In this document: positions 42,701 through 51,843 of the stretch, piece by piece | How the letters are laid out: each line of letters starts with the position of its first letter | Position numbering within the stretch: the first letter of the stretch is position 1 | From: Buxus sempervirens | Lineage: Eukaryota > Streptophyta > Magnoliopsida > Buxales > Buxaceae | Length of the DNA stretch: 64,000 bases | Direction: 5' to 3' | NCBI GenBank assembly: GCA_947561395.2 | Contig: OX387184.1 | Span: forward strand, 7,688,001-7,752,000 | Notes under the pieces: model-generated | What the model saw: only the letters and a program-made list of their open reading frames with translations | What the model was told of the DNA's origin: nothing | The model's database searches: none | Program-made: the position numbers and the translations under genes

Positions 42701-45367
42701 TGGGGACTTCGTGCAGGAGAAGGTCTGGGCCGTTACAAGCAAGGAATGAAGAAGGCCATTGAAGTGGCAGAAAAAATCACTGGATTTGGAGTTGGTTACA
42801 CCCCAGGACCACATGACTGTGCAAAACTTTTTAGGCGTCAGTCAGAGTTGAGGAGGGCAAAGGCAGAAGGCAGAGAACCAGAATGGCCTATTTACTTCTA
42901 TGAAGAGTTGTACAGAACATTTACTAATGACCGTTTGAAGGCACTCTGGTCCCTTGAGAATGTAGTTGCCCAAGGATGGGGTGATGACTTTCCACCTTCC
43001 CCAAAGAAAGATGAAGATAATCTGGAAGGAATAGCACAGATGTTTTGGAATGAATCAACTATCATGAATAAGCCAATTGCTGAATCCCCCACCGTGAACT
43101 TGCAGGACCCATTTGTTGACTGGTCCTCTTCAGACTTGATCAAGCTGCCAGAGCTAGGCCCAAAAGAAACATCTGCTGATGCTTTTCAACCGCTTGCTAT
43201 GCCATTTGAAGCTAAAGAACCACCCACTTTTCCTGCCATAGGTCTGGACACTCTGTTCACTAATGAGAGGGATCCTGAAATGCACATTTTCATGGTTGAG
43301 AAGAATCAAGAGAAAAAGAATGATGCAACAGTTGAGGAAGAAGCTTCAGCACCAATCAAGAATTGGAGCTCCATGCCTTTTGCAGTCAGCCGGGCTGACC
43401 TTTTTAAGGGAGTTTTTGATACTTCTTCTGACATTTCTGTTGTAACTGATTCTAAATTATTCAATGAGTACCTGACTGAGTTCTACTACTTGCATGTGTC
43501 TGATAGTAATAATAAATCTGAATCCAGTAATCTTAGTATCAATCTCGATGCAAACCCGGGCAAGCCGGAACTCGAGATAGATAATGAGACAAAAGTAATT
43601 GAACAAAAAGAAGAAGAAATAACAAGCCTTGGCTTTGAAAAACAAACTGAGCAGGCAAACTTAATAACAGAAAAACATGATCAAATATTAGATGTCGAGC
43701 ATGAAAAAGATCTTAATAGGTCAGATTGGAGCATAAGCTCACTGCAGAATAATGATTTAGACGTCATCTCTGATATAGACCAAGATAGGTCTTTAGAATA
43801 TGAGGACGACTATGAACCATTGGAGACCCCACCTGAAATCCAATCTGCTTTGGAAAGACATGAAAGGGGTCTCCAGGCCAACATTGAGGAAACTGAACCC
43901 ATTGATATAGGTGAACCAACACAACCCAAGATAGTTCAAATTGGTAAAAAGCTGTCTCAAACATTGAAGTTGCAAATAACTGAATTTTTAAAATCATATT
44001 CTGACGTGTTTGCTTGGTCGTACGAGGATATGCCCGGGTTAGATACGGACTTGGTTGTACATCGGTTACCCACAAAGTCTGAGGCCACTCCAGTGAAACA
44101 AAAACTCAGACGCATGAAGCCAGAATGGGCTCTGAAGATCAAAGAAGAGGTTACCAAACAGTTGAATGCAGGGTTCTTGCAAGTAACGGAATATCCTGAA
44201 TGGTTAGCTAACATTGTGCCAGTACCAAAGAAGGATGGAAAGGTCAGAATGTGTATTGACTATAGAGATTTGAACAAGGCAAGCCCAAAGGATGACTTCC
44301 CATTACCCCATATTGATGTTCTAGTGGATAACACTGCAACGCATTCAATGTTTTCATTTATGGATGGATTTTCTGGTTACAACCAGATAAGGATGGCATC
44401 AGAAGATATGGAAAAGACATCCTTTATCACACACTGGGGCACGTACTGCTACCAAGTGATGCCATTCGGACTAAAGAATGCAGGTGCAACCTATCAAAGG
44501 GCAATGACTCTGTTATTTCATGACATGATACACAAAGAAATGGAGGTGTATGTGGATGACATGATAGCAAAGTCAAAAGAATCAGAAAATCATCTAATAA
44601 ACCTTGGAAAAGTCTTTGATAGGCTCAGAAAGTTCAAGCTCAGAATCAATCCAAGCAAATGTGTGTTCGGAGTTACATCTGGAAAACTACTCGGTTTTAT
44701 TGTTGGAAAGCGGGGAATTGAAGTTGACCCTATCAAAGCAAAGGCAATTCTAGAAATGCCTCCACCATCAACAGAGAAGGAAGTAAGAGGGTTTCTTGGC
44801 AGGTTGCAATACATCAGTCGGTTCATTGCACAGATGACTCCCATATGTGAGCCAATATTTAAATTGCTGAGAAAAGATAACCCAGTGGTCTGGAATGAAG
44901 ATTGCCAAGAAGCTTTTGACAAAATCAAGATATATCTCATGAATCCGCCGACACTGATACCACCGGTGCCTGGGCGACCTTTGATCATGTACTTGACAGT
45001 CTCAGAAACAGCTATAGGATGTGTTCTAGGACAACACGATGAAACAGGAAGAAAAGAACAAGCAATCTACTACTTGAGTAAGAAATTCACTAATTATGAG
45101 TCGAAATATTCAGTGCTTGAAAAAACGTGTTGTGCCTTAGTCTGGGCAGCTCAAAAGCTTCGGCATTATTTGCTCAGTCATACAGTTCTGCTAATATCAA
45201 ATTTGGATCCGTTAAGATATATTTTTGAGAAGCCAATCTCAACTGGAAGGGTAGCAAGGTGGCAAGTCCTTTTATCTGAGTATGATATTGTCTATACGAC
45301 AAGGAAAGCGATAAAAGGACAAGCAGTAGCAGATCATTTGGCAGCACATCCTCTCCCAGATTACTAG
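39701..45367 (+). CDS. gag-pol: Gag-protease-reverse transcriptase-RNase H polyprotein of element B
   Basis: 1,888 codons in one frame, ending at TAG. Gag core is about residues 170-335, followed by the C458-H461-H467-C472 knuckle. A retropepsin-type protease site is at D836-N-G (MIDNGSALNICPM); DNG replaces the usual DSG/DTG, common in this lineage. A G-patch-like segment (GEGLGRYKQG, about 1006-1015), an acidic Ser/Glu-rich spacer (about 1250-1400) and reverse transcriptase follow. RT motifs include PVPKKDGKVRMCIDYRDLNK and the catalytic YVDD at 1617-1620. The RNase H (about 1720-1840) reads YLTVSETAIGCVL where active Ty3 enzymes have a catalytic Asp, so it is probably a non-catalytic tether, as described for dual-RNase-H Tat elements. 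No Ogre-style intron is needed. Confidence 0.95.
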   Translation: MDAQGNQTPPAQYQAESSETQVVNDLTQKVENMAMVIQSLMAEIRDLKQVQSTVPITQQHQPPLPPRAEVPAVLLPPQPAQPLPMAPPHPPPQAVPFPPPVVDLVHPIQQQEQFAPVQLGQDEEDWYRTQEAQFETRLAAMKEDLLKQLQPNTVQSEATLENLCFFSDIQLPTKFKCPELHQFNGTGCPLNHLRSYSGDMCQYAKNEKIMVQFFQRSLTGAAYSWFLSLDKAKIKTWNDLAAVFIQQYRLNSQMVQTRAELQRLAKKSHESVRDYAKRWKELATLVQPPLLEQEMTSLFIASLGQPFFTLLLGQSSTSFNDLILTADRIEDAVRSGKIDSSGQNATQRRPMANQGNRSQGQEQPRRTEGQAVNYVQPTQPYHISRTAPQNQGQVAVPYQGPPRRTREEMEARFKRVFTPLPYTPAELLPTLLKGGYLRIKSPNPRTFIGKNYNPNERCEYHSGAPGHDTNRCWDLRHDIQDLIDQKRLTVDPPAPPPVTPATGVATNPLPSHSQASTSKTVNHISTSCNTMQFDPSILIGHLGQTVRVNLQAEIEWQEVNVIGGEDRTEFPPQFPRVHLHPNSESEYLLPSPIDDPTPSSYITPPAYIPTKAPLINLFSLRNPVIPNPTIIPVEPESLNLSQLTLDPPSYHTAPLAYTIDPAFYELPRLFTETEVNRITRSGRYVNTDPTPAPEEETEEDKRKKEKGKEVAVEQSFTQKRKGRASDDEITELYNSIHVPDYDIVQQLNKVPAQISIMRLLMDSPKHKDVLMKVLSDAHVPETTAPEQLEAIVSQIMAPKAISFSDDDLPPDGPDHIEPLYIMVKCNDKVVKRAMIDNGSALNICPMRTFYGLQLDSSLIKPSTHNVRGFDNAKRDSVGEIVMTIIIVEKPFTLAFELMDLNSSFNLLIGRPWLHHAGAVPSTLHRMIRFISGNELITVHAEDHREFERLGVPYVDYELPTSLAFHATELVNVINIPAYERGRKFKRRKRECMFGTVECADWGLRAGEGLGRYKQGMKKAIEVAEKITGFGVGYTPGPHDCAKLFRRQSELRRAKAEGREPEWPIYFYEELYRTFTNDRLKALWSLENVVAQGWGDDFPPSPKKDEDNLEGIAQMFWNESTIMNKPIAESPTVNLQDPFVDWSSSDLIKLPELGPKETSADAFQPLAMPFEAKEPPTFPAIGLDTLFTNERDPEMHIFMVEKNQEKKNDATVEEEASAPIKNWSSMPFAVSRADLFKGVFDTSSDISVVTDSKLFNEYLTEFYYLHVSDSNNKSESSNLSINLDANPGKPELEIDNETKVIEQKEEEITSLGFEKQTEQANLITEKHDQILDVEHEKDLNRSDWSISSLQNNDLDVISDIDQDRSLEYEDDYEPLETPPEIQSALERHERGLQANIEETEPIDIGEPTQPKIVQIGKKLSQTLKLQITEFLKSYSDVFAWSYEDMPGLDTDLVVHRLPTKSEATPVKQKLRRMKPEWALKIKEEVTKQLNAGFLQVTEYPEWLANIVPVPKKDGKVRMCIDYRDLNKASPKDDFPLPHIDVLVDNTATHSMFSFMDGFSGYNQIRMASEDMEKTSFITHWGTYCYQVMPFGLKNAGATYQRAMTLLFHDMIHKEMEVYVDDMIAKSKESENHLINLGKVFDRLRKFKLRINPSKCVFGVTSGKLLGFIVGKRGIEVDPIKAKAILEMPPPSTEKEVRGFLGRLQYISRFIAQMTPICEPIFKLLRKDNPVVWNEDCQEAFDKIKIYLMNPPTLIPPVPGRPLIMYLTVSETAIGCVLGQHDETGRKEQAIYYLSKKFTNYESKYSVLEKTCCALVWAAQKLRHYLLSHTVLLISNLDPLRYIFEKPISTGRVARWQVLLSEYDIVYTTRKAIKGQAVADHLAAHPLPDY

Positions 45368-47170
45368 CCACTTCTGACTCACTTCCCAGATGAAGATGTG
45401 ATGTGTACGGAGTCGACGGAAGAAATGGATGAAACTAAGTGGAGAATGTTTTTTGATGGAGCGGTAAATGTTAATGGAAAGGGAATTGGGGCAGTGTTAG
45501 TCTCCCCAGATGGTGTTCATCACCCAGTAGCAGCAAAACTTCTATTTGACTGCACCAACAATATGGCGGAATACGAAGCGTGTGCGTTGGGTTTGCGAGC
45601 AGCAATCGAAATGCACATACAAAAGTTGGAGGTATTCGGAGACTCAAGTCTTATCATTTATCAAGTAATGGGAGATTGGAGGACCAGGGATGTAAAACTA
45701 GTGCCGTACCAAGAATTGATCAAAGAATTAGAGGAGCAGATTGAGAAAGTGACATTCAATTATATGCCACGAGACAATAATCAGTTCGCTGATGCCTTGG
45801 CAACTCTCGCCTCCATGGCAACTATCACAGACAATGCATTTGTGCAACCTCTAGAGATTGAAGTTCGCCATCTACCAGTTTACTGTTTTAGCATCGAGAG
45901 GAGTAAACCAGAGGATGAGCCGTGGTATGCAGACATTGAGAGGTATCTAAAGGACAGAACTTTGCCAGAAAGTGCCACGGCTGCAGAGAAGCGAACAATA
46001 CAGAGGCTCGCAGGACAGTATTTTCTCAGCGGAGGCAGAGTATATAAGAAGTCATTCAATGACTCACTGCTACTGTGTGTGAAAGAAGAAGAAGCACGAA
46101 ACTTGATCAATGAAGTGCACGGAGGTTTGTGCGGTGCACACATGAATGGCCACATGCTTGCAAGAAAGATCCTAAGGATGGGTTACTATTGGATGACGAT
46201 GGAAACAGATTGCTACACCCATGTCAGGAGATGCCACTTGTGCCAGATTTATGCAGACAACATCTATGCACCGCCAAACACACTGTACTCCATGGCGTCA
46301 CCTTGGCCATTTGCAATATGGGGAATTGATATGATAGGACAGATTCATCCGAAAGCTTCTAATGGACACAGATTCATCTTGGTTGCCATTGATTATTTTA
46401 CGAAGTGGGTAGAAGCCATGTCTTTTGTGGATGTGAAGAAGTCTCATGTGTTGAAGTTCATCAGAAACAACATCGTTTGCCGTTATGGCGTGCCAGAGGC
46501 TATCATCACTGATAATGCAAAGAATTTGAACAATAAAGACATGGACAAGATGTGTGAAGATCTAAGGATCAGACATTTGAATTCTACAGCTTACCGACCT
46601 AAGATGAATGGAGCAGTAGAGGCCGCTAACAAGAATCTGAAGAAGATACTGGAGAAAATGGCGGTTACCTACAGAGATTGGCATGAGAAGTTGCCTTATG
46701 CGCTGCACGCGTATCGAACATCAATCAGGACTTCAACTGGGGCAACTCCCTTCTCCCTTGTGTATGGAATGGAAGCTGTTCTCCCTATTGAAGTACAGAT
46801 TCCTTCACTAAGAATTCTGAAGGAAGCCGAGATAAACGATATTGAATGGGAACAATCCAGATTTGACCAACTTCAGCTGTTGGATGAGAAAAGGATAAAG
46901 GCATTATGCCATAGCCAACTCTATCAGCAGAGAGTGGCACGAGCCTATAATAAGAAAGTCAAGCCACGTCATTTCAAGGTGGGAGATCTAGTACTCAAAA
47001 GGATCTTTCCCCACCAAGAGGACAATAGAGGAAAATTCAAGCCAAATTACGAAGGACCATTCGTAGTTCATAAGGTTTTGTCCAGGGGAGCATTGATCTT
47101 ACAAGAGATGGACGGAGCCATTTTTCCTGAGCCAATAAATGCAGATGCAGTCAAGTTGTACTATGCTTGA
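45368..47170 (+). CDS. pol (3' part): Archaeal-type RNase H plus integrase of element B, downstream of TAG
   Basis: It stays in the same frame as the upstream polyprotein after TAG 45365-45367; the first in-frame ATG is 45401. A second RNase H has all four acidic residues: D at 45455 (FFDGAVN), E at 45569 (MAEYEA), D at 45641 (FGDSS) and D at 45791 (FADALA). This is the archaeal/plant-type RNase H gained by the Tat clade. Integrase follows with an HHCC finger (EVHGGLCGAH ... CHLCQ), catalytic D at 46328, D at 46511 and E at 46619 (D-D35-E), and a C-terminal DNA-binding part (PRHFKVGDLVLKRIFP). It ends YYA-stop. Without the TAG this would be one continuous pol. Translation in this copy needs readthrough or reinitiation, so the copy may be inactive. 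Confidence 0.93.
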   Translation, partial: PLLTHFPDEDVMCTESTEEMDETKWRMFFDGAVNVNGKGIGAVLVSPDGVHHPVAAKLLFDCTNNMAEYEACALGLRAAIEMHIQKLEVFGDSSLIIYQVMGDWRTRDVKLVPYQELIKELEEQIEKVTFNYMPRDNNQFADALATLASMATITDNAFVQPLEIEVRHLPVYCFSIERSKPEDEPWYADIERYLKDRTLPESATAAEKRTIQRLAGQYFLSGGRVYKKSFNDSLLLCVKEEEARNLINEVHGGLCGAHMNGHMLARKILRMGYYWMTMETDCYTHVRRCHLCQIYADNIYAPPNTLYSMASPWPFAIWGIDMIGQIHPKASNGHRFILVAIDYFTKWVEAMSFVDVKKSHVLKFIRNNIVCRYGVPEAIITDNAKNLNNKDMDKMCEDLRIRHLNSTAYRPKMNGAVEAANKNLKKILEKMAVTYRDWHEKLPYALHAYRTSIRTSTGATPFSLVYGMEAVLPIEVQIPSLRILKEAEINDIEWEQSRFDQLQLLDEKRIKALCHSQLYQQRVARAYNKKVKPRHFKVGDLVLKRIFPHQEDNRGKFKPNYEGPFVVHKVLSRGALILQEMDGAIFPEPINADAVKLYYA

Positions 47171-49183
47171 GATCATTCTAATTGAGAAATGAAGAGAGGC
47201 CATCTTTGACCTTTCCTTTAAATAGTAAATCCCTCCAATAAAACCCTAAAATTCTTTCACCCTAGTGAACCCCTTTTGAGCCTTAAATAAAGTTTCTTTC
47301 AACCCTGCACATGTGATCTACTCAGTAAACTGGGGCATTTCAAAAAAAAAAAAAAAAAAAAAAAGTTAGACCGAGGCAAAGTTTGCCTAGCAAAAGCAAA
47401 ACTGGGGCAAACATTGCCCAATAAAAAAAAAAAGGATGTAAGCCCCCAAAAGTAATAAAAGGGTAGATTACTGTTGAGAACCCAATTAATCAAGCCTTTT
47501 GAGCCATCTACTTTCTTTTCATAACTTGAAACCCTGCCTATGTTTCGTCCTATTCTCAAGACCTCTCAGATCCCAAAAAGAATGTTCTCAGCAAACTTCG
47601 GGTCTACACTTGTTGGTGATGACGGAACCCATGGCACTCAAAGAAACTAGACATGGCAAAAAAAAAAAAAAAAAAAAAAGGGTCGAAAAGAGCAAAAAGG
47701 AATAGAATTCTACTGAAAGAACAGCACAATGAGAACAAAGCAGAGCAGTAAATGAGTTTGACAAAGCCAAAATGGATTGAATAGAAGCTGAAGGGTTCGG
47801 ACTAGCGGAATGTGTCTGAGTCAAAGCTTCACTGGCCCGTGATGACAATGATACTGAAAATGCCAAGTATACCAAGTCCCGTTTGGCCCTTGGGACCGAT
47901 CTTTTAAGACTGAAAGCACGTGCACACACAGACACGTTTGCAATGCTTTGTTTACTTCAGCTTATACTTTTTTTGAACTTATTGTGCTATTAGCCTCAGT
48001 TGACAGGTTCATAACCCCAATGAAGGCCGCCCACTTCTGCAGTGGACCATGCTAAAAAAAATTAATAATAATAATAAAAAAAATAATAATAAAAATATAT
48101 TTTTTTTACTTCCTAATAAACAATGATTAATTGATCTTCTTTTTCTCAGGAGCAAATAGGCAAAGGGAAAGAGAAGCAAACAAGGGGAATCCGCCACAAA
48201 GAAGATGAGTACACTCAAAAGGACACACAAGCTTCTCATCCAAGACCCCACCAGAGAATGCCGAAAAAAAAAGCAAGAGAGGTGACACCTTCCTCTACAA
48301 ATGCCCAGTGGAGTTTCCTCGTCGAGAAGAGGTGATTACCCAACAGAAGAAGAGTACCAATTGAAGGGAGAGACATTGTCAGAACATGAGAACCTCAGAT
48401 AGGCGAAATAACAGCGCCATTCTACATAGAGACACACTGGATGAAACAGGATGACAGATGAGAAGGTTCTCATAAAATTCTCAAAAGAATTTTCCTTTAA
48501 AAGGGAGTTTTACAAATCCCAGTGGAGAATCATCAAGAACAATAAAGCTCAGGCAAGCTCAAGACCAAGAGGAGAAGACATGTTTTGAAGATTTAAAGGG
48601 CAGAGAAGGCCCTCATGTAATTTTCATTTTCCCACTTTTGTATCATAGGATTTGAACCAGGATTCGGATTTCCTCGGTGTGCTGGGCAGCAGTGACTCTT
48701 AGCCAAATAGAGTTAGGGGTAGTGCACCTACATGGGGGATAAAGAATTTCAAACTTAAAAAAAAAAAAAAGTAATAATAATAATAAAACAAAATAATAAA
48801 AAATAATAATAAAAAAATAAATAATAAAAAAAAGTGAATAAATCTGAAAAGATAAAAGAAGAAGTCAAAAGTCAATGGAATAAACAAGAAGAAAAGAGCA
48901 TTGTTGAAGCACTTTTGCATCAACGCCGAAACAAGTCGGTGAGTCTAAGTCCAATCCATCATTTTCAACTTAAACTAAAAAAGGGGAACAATTCCAAACG
49001 CCCAATGGCAAGGAAATTCCCCAGAACTTAGAAGTGAGCTAAAGCAACGCAGAGCTTGCACCGGCGCTTCCACATCTTTGAAAACATTAAAGGACTTGAC
49101 TCGTCGGTTATGTCGACAGAAATGCAAAATGCAAAAATAGGGTTCTTTTTATTCTTTGTCATTCATCACCTTGGTGACTCTGA
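47171..49183 (+). other. 3' untranslated region of element B
   Basis: 2 kb with A-runs (47342-47364, 47660-47679, 48762-48770) and AAT-type repeats near 48055-48115 and 48772-48830. Parts are colinear with A's 3' region (cgtcctattctcaagacctc near 47,546). The last 100 bp match A's closely. No coding signal. Confidence 0.75.
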
Positions 49184-49197
49184 CAAAGAGGGGCAGC
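49184..49197 (+). promoter_or_regulatory. Polypurine tract of element B
   Basis: caaagaggggcagc directly before the 3' LTR, identical to A's. Confidence 0.88.
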
Positions 49198-51230
49198 TGT
49201 CAGCACCCCATTTTTGCACTATAAAATTGCCCAAGAAGCATATCTTAAACTGGCATATATGTGGGCACGTAAATCGAGGTTTTTATAGTGGACCCATCTT
49301 TTTGAAATAACAAGCCCATAACAAAGAGAATTCTTAACCGATTCCGATGCACCGAACCGTGCTCAAATCGGATGTCAGACGGCTAAGTTATGAATAAAAT
49401 AAATAAAGGGTAGTTTGGGGATTTTTACAAAACCGAAATTGGATGCCACATGGCAGCCACGTGTACACCATGGTGGCTGCCATGTAACCAATGACAAATT
49501 AAAATTTTGTGGGGTTGTTTTAGTAAATAATTAAGTTTCCTAATGGGGTTTCTTATGCAAATAAATAACAAAGTTAATAAAAGATTAAGATTAAAAAAAT
49601 AATAATAATAAAAATAAACAAAGAGAAATGAGTTGGACGAATTGGTCCAACTCATATTCTCTTGAGATATTGAAACTAAACCTAAAAAATATAAGCCTAA
49701 TAAAAATGGGGGACAATATAGACTTTGACCAAACCTAAATGAATGAAGGGTTTAAGAGAGGAATAGGAGTTAGGAGTTAGGAGTTAGGAGTTTAAGTGTT
49801 TAAGAGGAGAAGTTAAGAAAATGAGAGGTTTAAGAGAGGAAGAGGAGGAGTTAGGAGTTTAGGTGTTTAAGAGAGGAGTTAGGAGTTTAGGTGTTTAAGA
49901 AAGGAGTTAGGAGCTTAGGTGTTTAAAAGGAGAAGTTAAGAAGTTGAATGGGTGAGAATCCTCTATAAAAGGGCTTGAAGTTGAGAGCAAAAGAGCAAGT
50001 AGGAAGAAGTGGAGAAAAGAAGAGGGACGTCTACTAGCAAGGAGGGAGAAAGGAAAACTGCTGTTCACGACACACCAAGGCTCCAAGACTTGATTTGAAG
50101 TGTCAATCCATAACAGGTGAGTCATTTGTTTAATACATTGTATGAGACCTCTCTTTCATTACAATTTTTGAGATAAGATTACATGATTGATGAGAGACAT
50201 GTATATATGTTTGATGGCTTTGGGTAATTTTATCATGTAAAAAAAAAAAAAAAGACAAAGATGTAAAGTTCTGAATTTTTTTCCTGCATTAGGTTTGCAC
50301 CTGTTTTCCAGATAAACTAATTTTTTTCACCTTGTTCTAGTTTGATTCAATTCTGGAGTCCTTCATGAGATTTGTGGTATTTTTATTTTAGTTTAATCTA
50401 AAAATACGCTCGAGACCTTATACTATGAGTAGGTATTTTATTTTTAATTTTCTTTGGTTCAGATTTTCAATCGGAAATGTATAACAGTAACTTTTGGAGT
50501 TTCATATCTCTTAAATGAAAATGAATTTTTGAAAACTGCTATAGGTTATTTTAGTGTTTAAAGTCATGATTCTAAGGAATCAAATTTTGCACAATTTGGT
50601 TAAGAATTGAGGGAGATATGAATCTTTGAATGTGGATAGCGCAGTAATTCAGGTTGTTTCATTTTGTTTGTTTCCTTTGTAAATTAGTAATTAGGCCATG
50701 GTTAAAAGTAGTTCAGGTGGTCTCATTTTCTTACTTTGTAAATTAGTAATTAGTTAATCTTGCATGATAAAAACAATAGAAAACAAAACAAAACAAAAAA
50801 TAATAAATAATAAGAAAGGGAAAAAGCAAATGAAACAAGCATTGAAGCGATGATTCTTTCTTGTGGTTGAAAATTGTTTTAGCATGGTTTTGTTTTGTTC
50901 ATATGGTTTTACTTTCAATGTAATTTTGTGGAGGCCATGTACATATAGATTAATATTTGTTGTACGCTTAAAATGAAAAAAAATTAGAAAAGAAAAAAAT
51001 AAAAATAATAAATAAGAGAGCTCATTAAATATCCAACTAATTTAAGGGAATCCATTTCGATGGGACAACCCAGGGTGTTCAAGGACTTCCCTAGGTTGTA
51101 ATCGGGTCACTTAACCGGAATCACTGGTGCAGACCAAAAATCAACAAGGTGTCTACTTGCACCATTTCAGGTAGTGGCGACTCTATAACAGATTGTAACG
51201 CGCTTTTTCCGCGCGCCCGAGGTGCGCACA
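49198..51230 (+). repeat. 3' LTR of element B (2,033 bp)
   Basis: Same length and, apart from two substitutions, the same sequence as 33455-35487. Followed by atggg (51231-51235), the second target duplication. Confidence 0.97.
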
Positions 51231-51235
51231 ATGGG

Positions 51236-51838
51236 TTAAAGGCCACTTGGTTAATTGCCCTTGGGCCAAATCCAAGCCCAATGGGCCCTAAAAAACCTCA
51301 ATCCACTAACTTTGTAAATATAAATAAATCTTTAAACCAAATAGCCATAATCCAATAAGGGTTACCCAATAACCCAAATTGGGCCTTGGGCTTGACTTAA
51401 GCCCAATTTGGATCCCAATGGGCCTTCCAACAGGGCCCATATCAGACCCACTTCACTAACTTAATAAAAAGATAAAATCAAATAAAAGGGGACCCACACC
51501 ATCAACGGTCCCCACCAGACCAAATAAGTGTGCATGTTGGCTTAGGAATTGGGTGAAAACTAAGTTGACTCAGACCAAGGAGACCCACGGGACCTGTCAA
51601 TCGACGGGGCGGGCTAGGGTGTCTTCGGGCTTCCCTAGACGTAACCGAGAACTTGCTCAGAACTCTAATAAGCCGCAGACTAGAATAATTAGGCCCGAAT
51701 AGGTGCCCCTTTTGTGTCTGCCTGCACCTCTCAGGCAGTGGCGACTCCAAACCAAAAACAGTCCCGAGGCGAGCATCACATCAGCGTGCACCTCGTCGTG
51801 CGGCCCCGAAATCGGGGGGGGGGGGGGGGGTGCGCACA
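51236..51838 (+). repeat. 3' LTR of element A, right piece
   Basis: It continues A's 3' LTR exactly where B interrupted it (matching 23974-24566). The 10-bp length difference comes from a run of 17 G here (51814-51830) against 7 in the 5' LTR. The end gtgcgcaca is followed by target duplication ctagg (51839-51843). Confidence 0.96.
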
Positions 51839-51843
51839 CTAGG

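Larger units (their letters stand above)
33455..51230 (+). mobile_element. Element B: Ogre-type Ty3/gypsy retrotransposon, nearly complete
   Basis: 17,776 bp inserted into A's 3' LTR with the 5-bp duplication atggg (33450-33454 and 51231-51235). Order: 5' LTR, PBS, long leader, ORF1, tandem hairpin array, gag-protease-RT-RNase H, TAG stop, archaeal-type RNase H and integrase, long 3' UTR, polypurine tract, 3' LTR. The extra ORF before gag and two RNase H domains are hallmarks of the Tat clade, Ogre group. Both LTRs are 2,033 bp and differ at two positions by eye, so it is very young. The only visible coding defect is the in-frame TAG at 45365-45367. Confidence 0.96.
22074..51838 (+). mobile_element. 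Element A: gag-only Ogre/Tat retrotransposon containing element B
   Basis: This is the outer LTR element. Its 5' LTR is 22074-24566, PBS 24569-24588, gag 27369-28949 and polypurine tract 31541-31554. The 3' LTR is split by element B into 31555-33454 and 51236-51838. Without B and the extra target duplication it is about 12 kb. There is no ORF1, protease, reverse transcriptase, RNase H or integrase, so it is non-autonomous (of the type called TR-GAG). The matching ctagg duplications and the exact fit of the two 3' LTR pieces to the 5' LTR (1,900 plus 603 bp against 2,493) prove the boundaries. By eye the LTRs differ at six positions and in one G-run, so insertion is recent. Confidence 0.95.

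Noticed and set aside
45365-45367. Programmed readthrough at the pol TAG
   Set aside because: Downstream context lacks the CARYYA-type signal, and a CHG-site transition is the simpler explanation. Not fully excluded.
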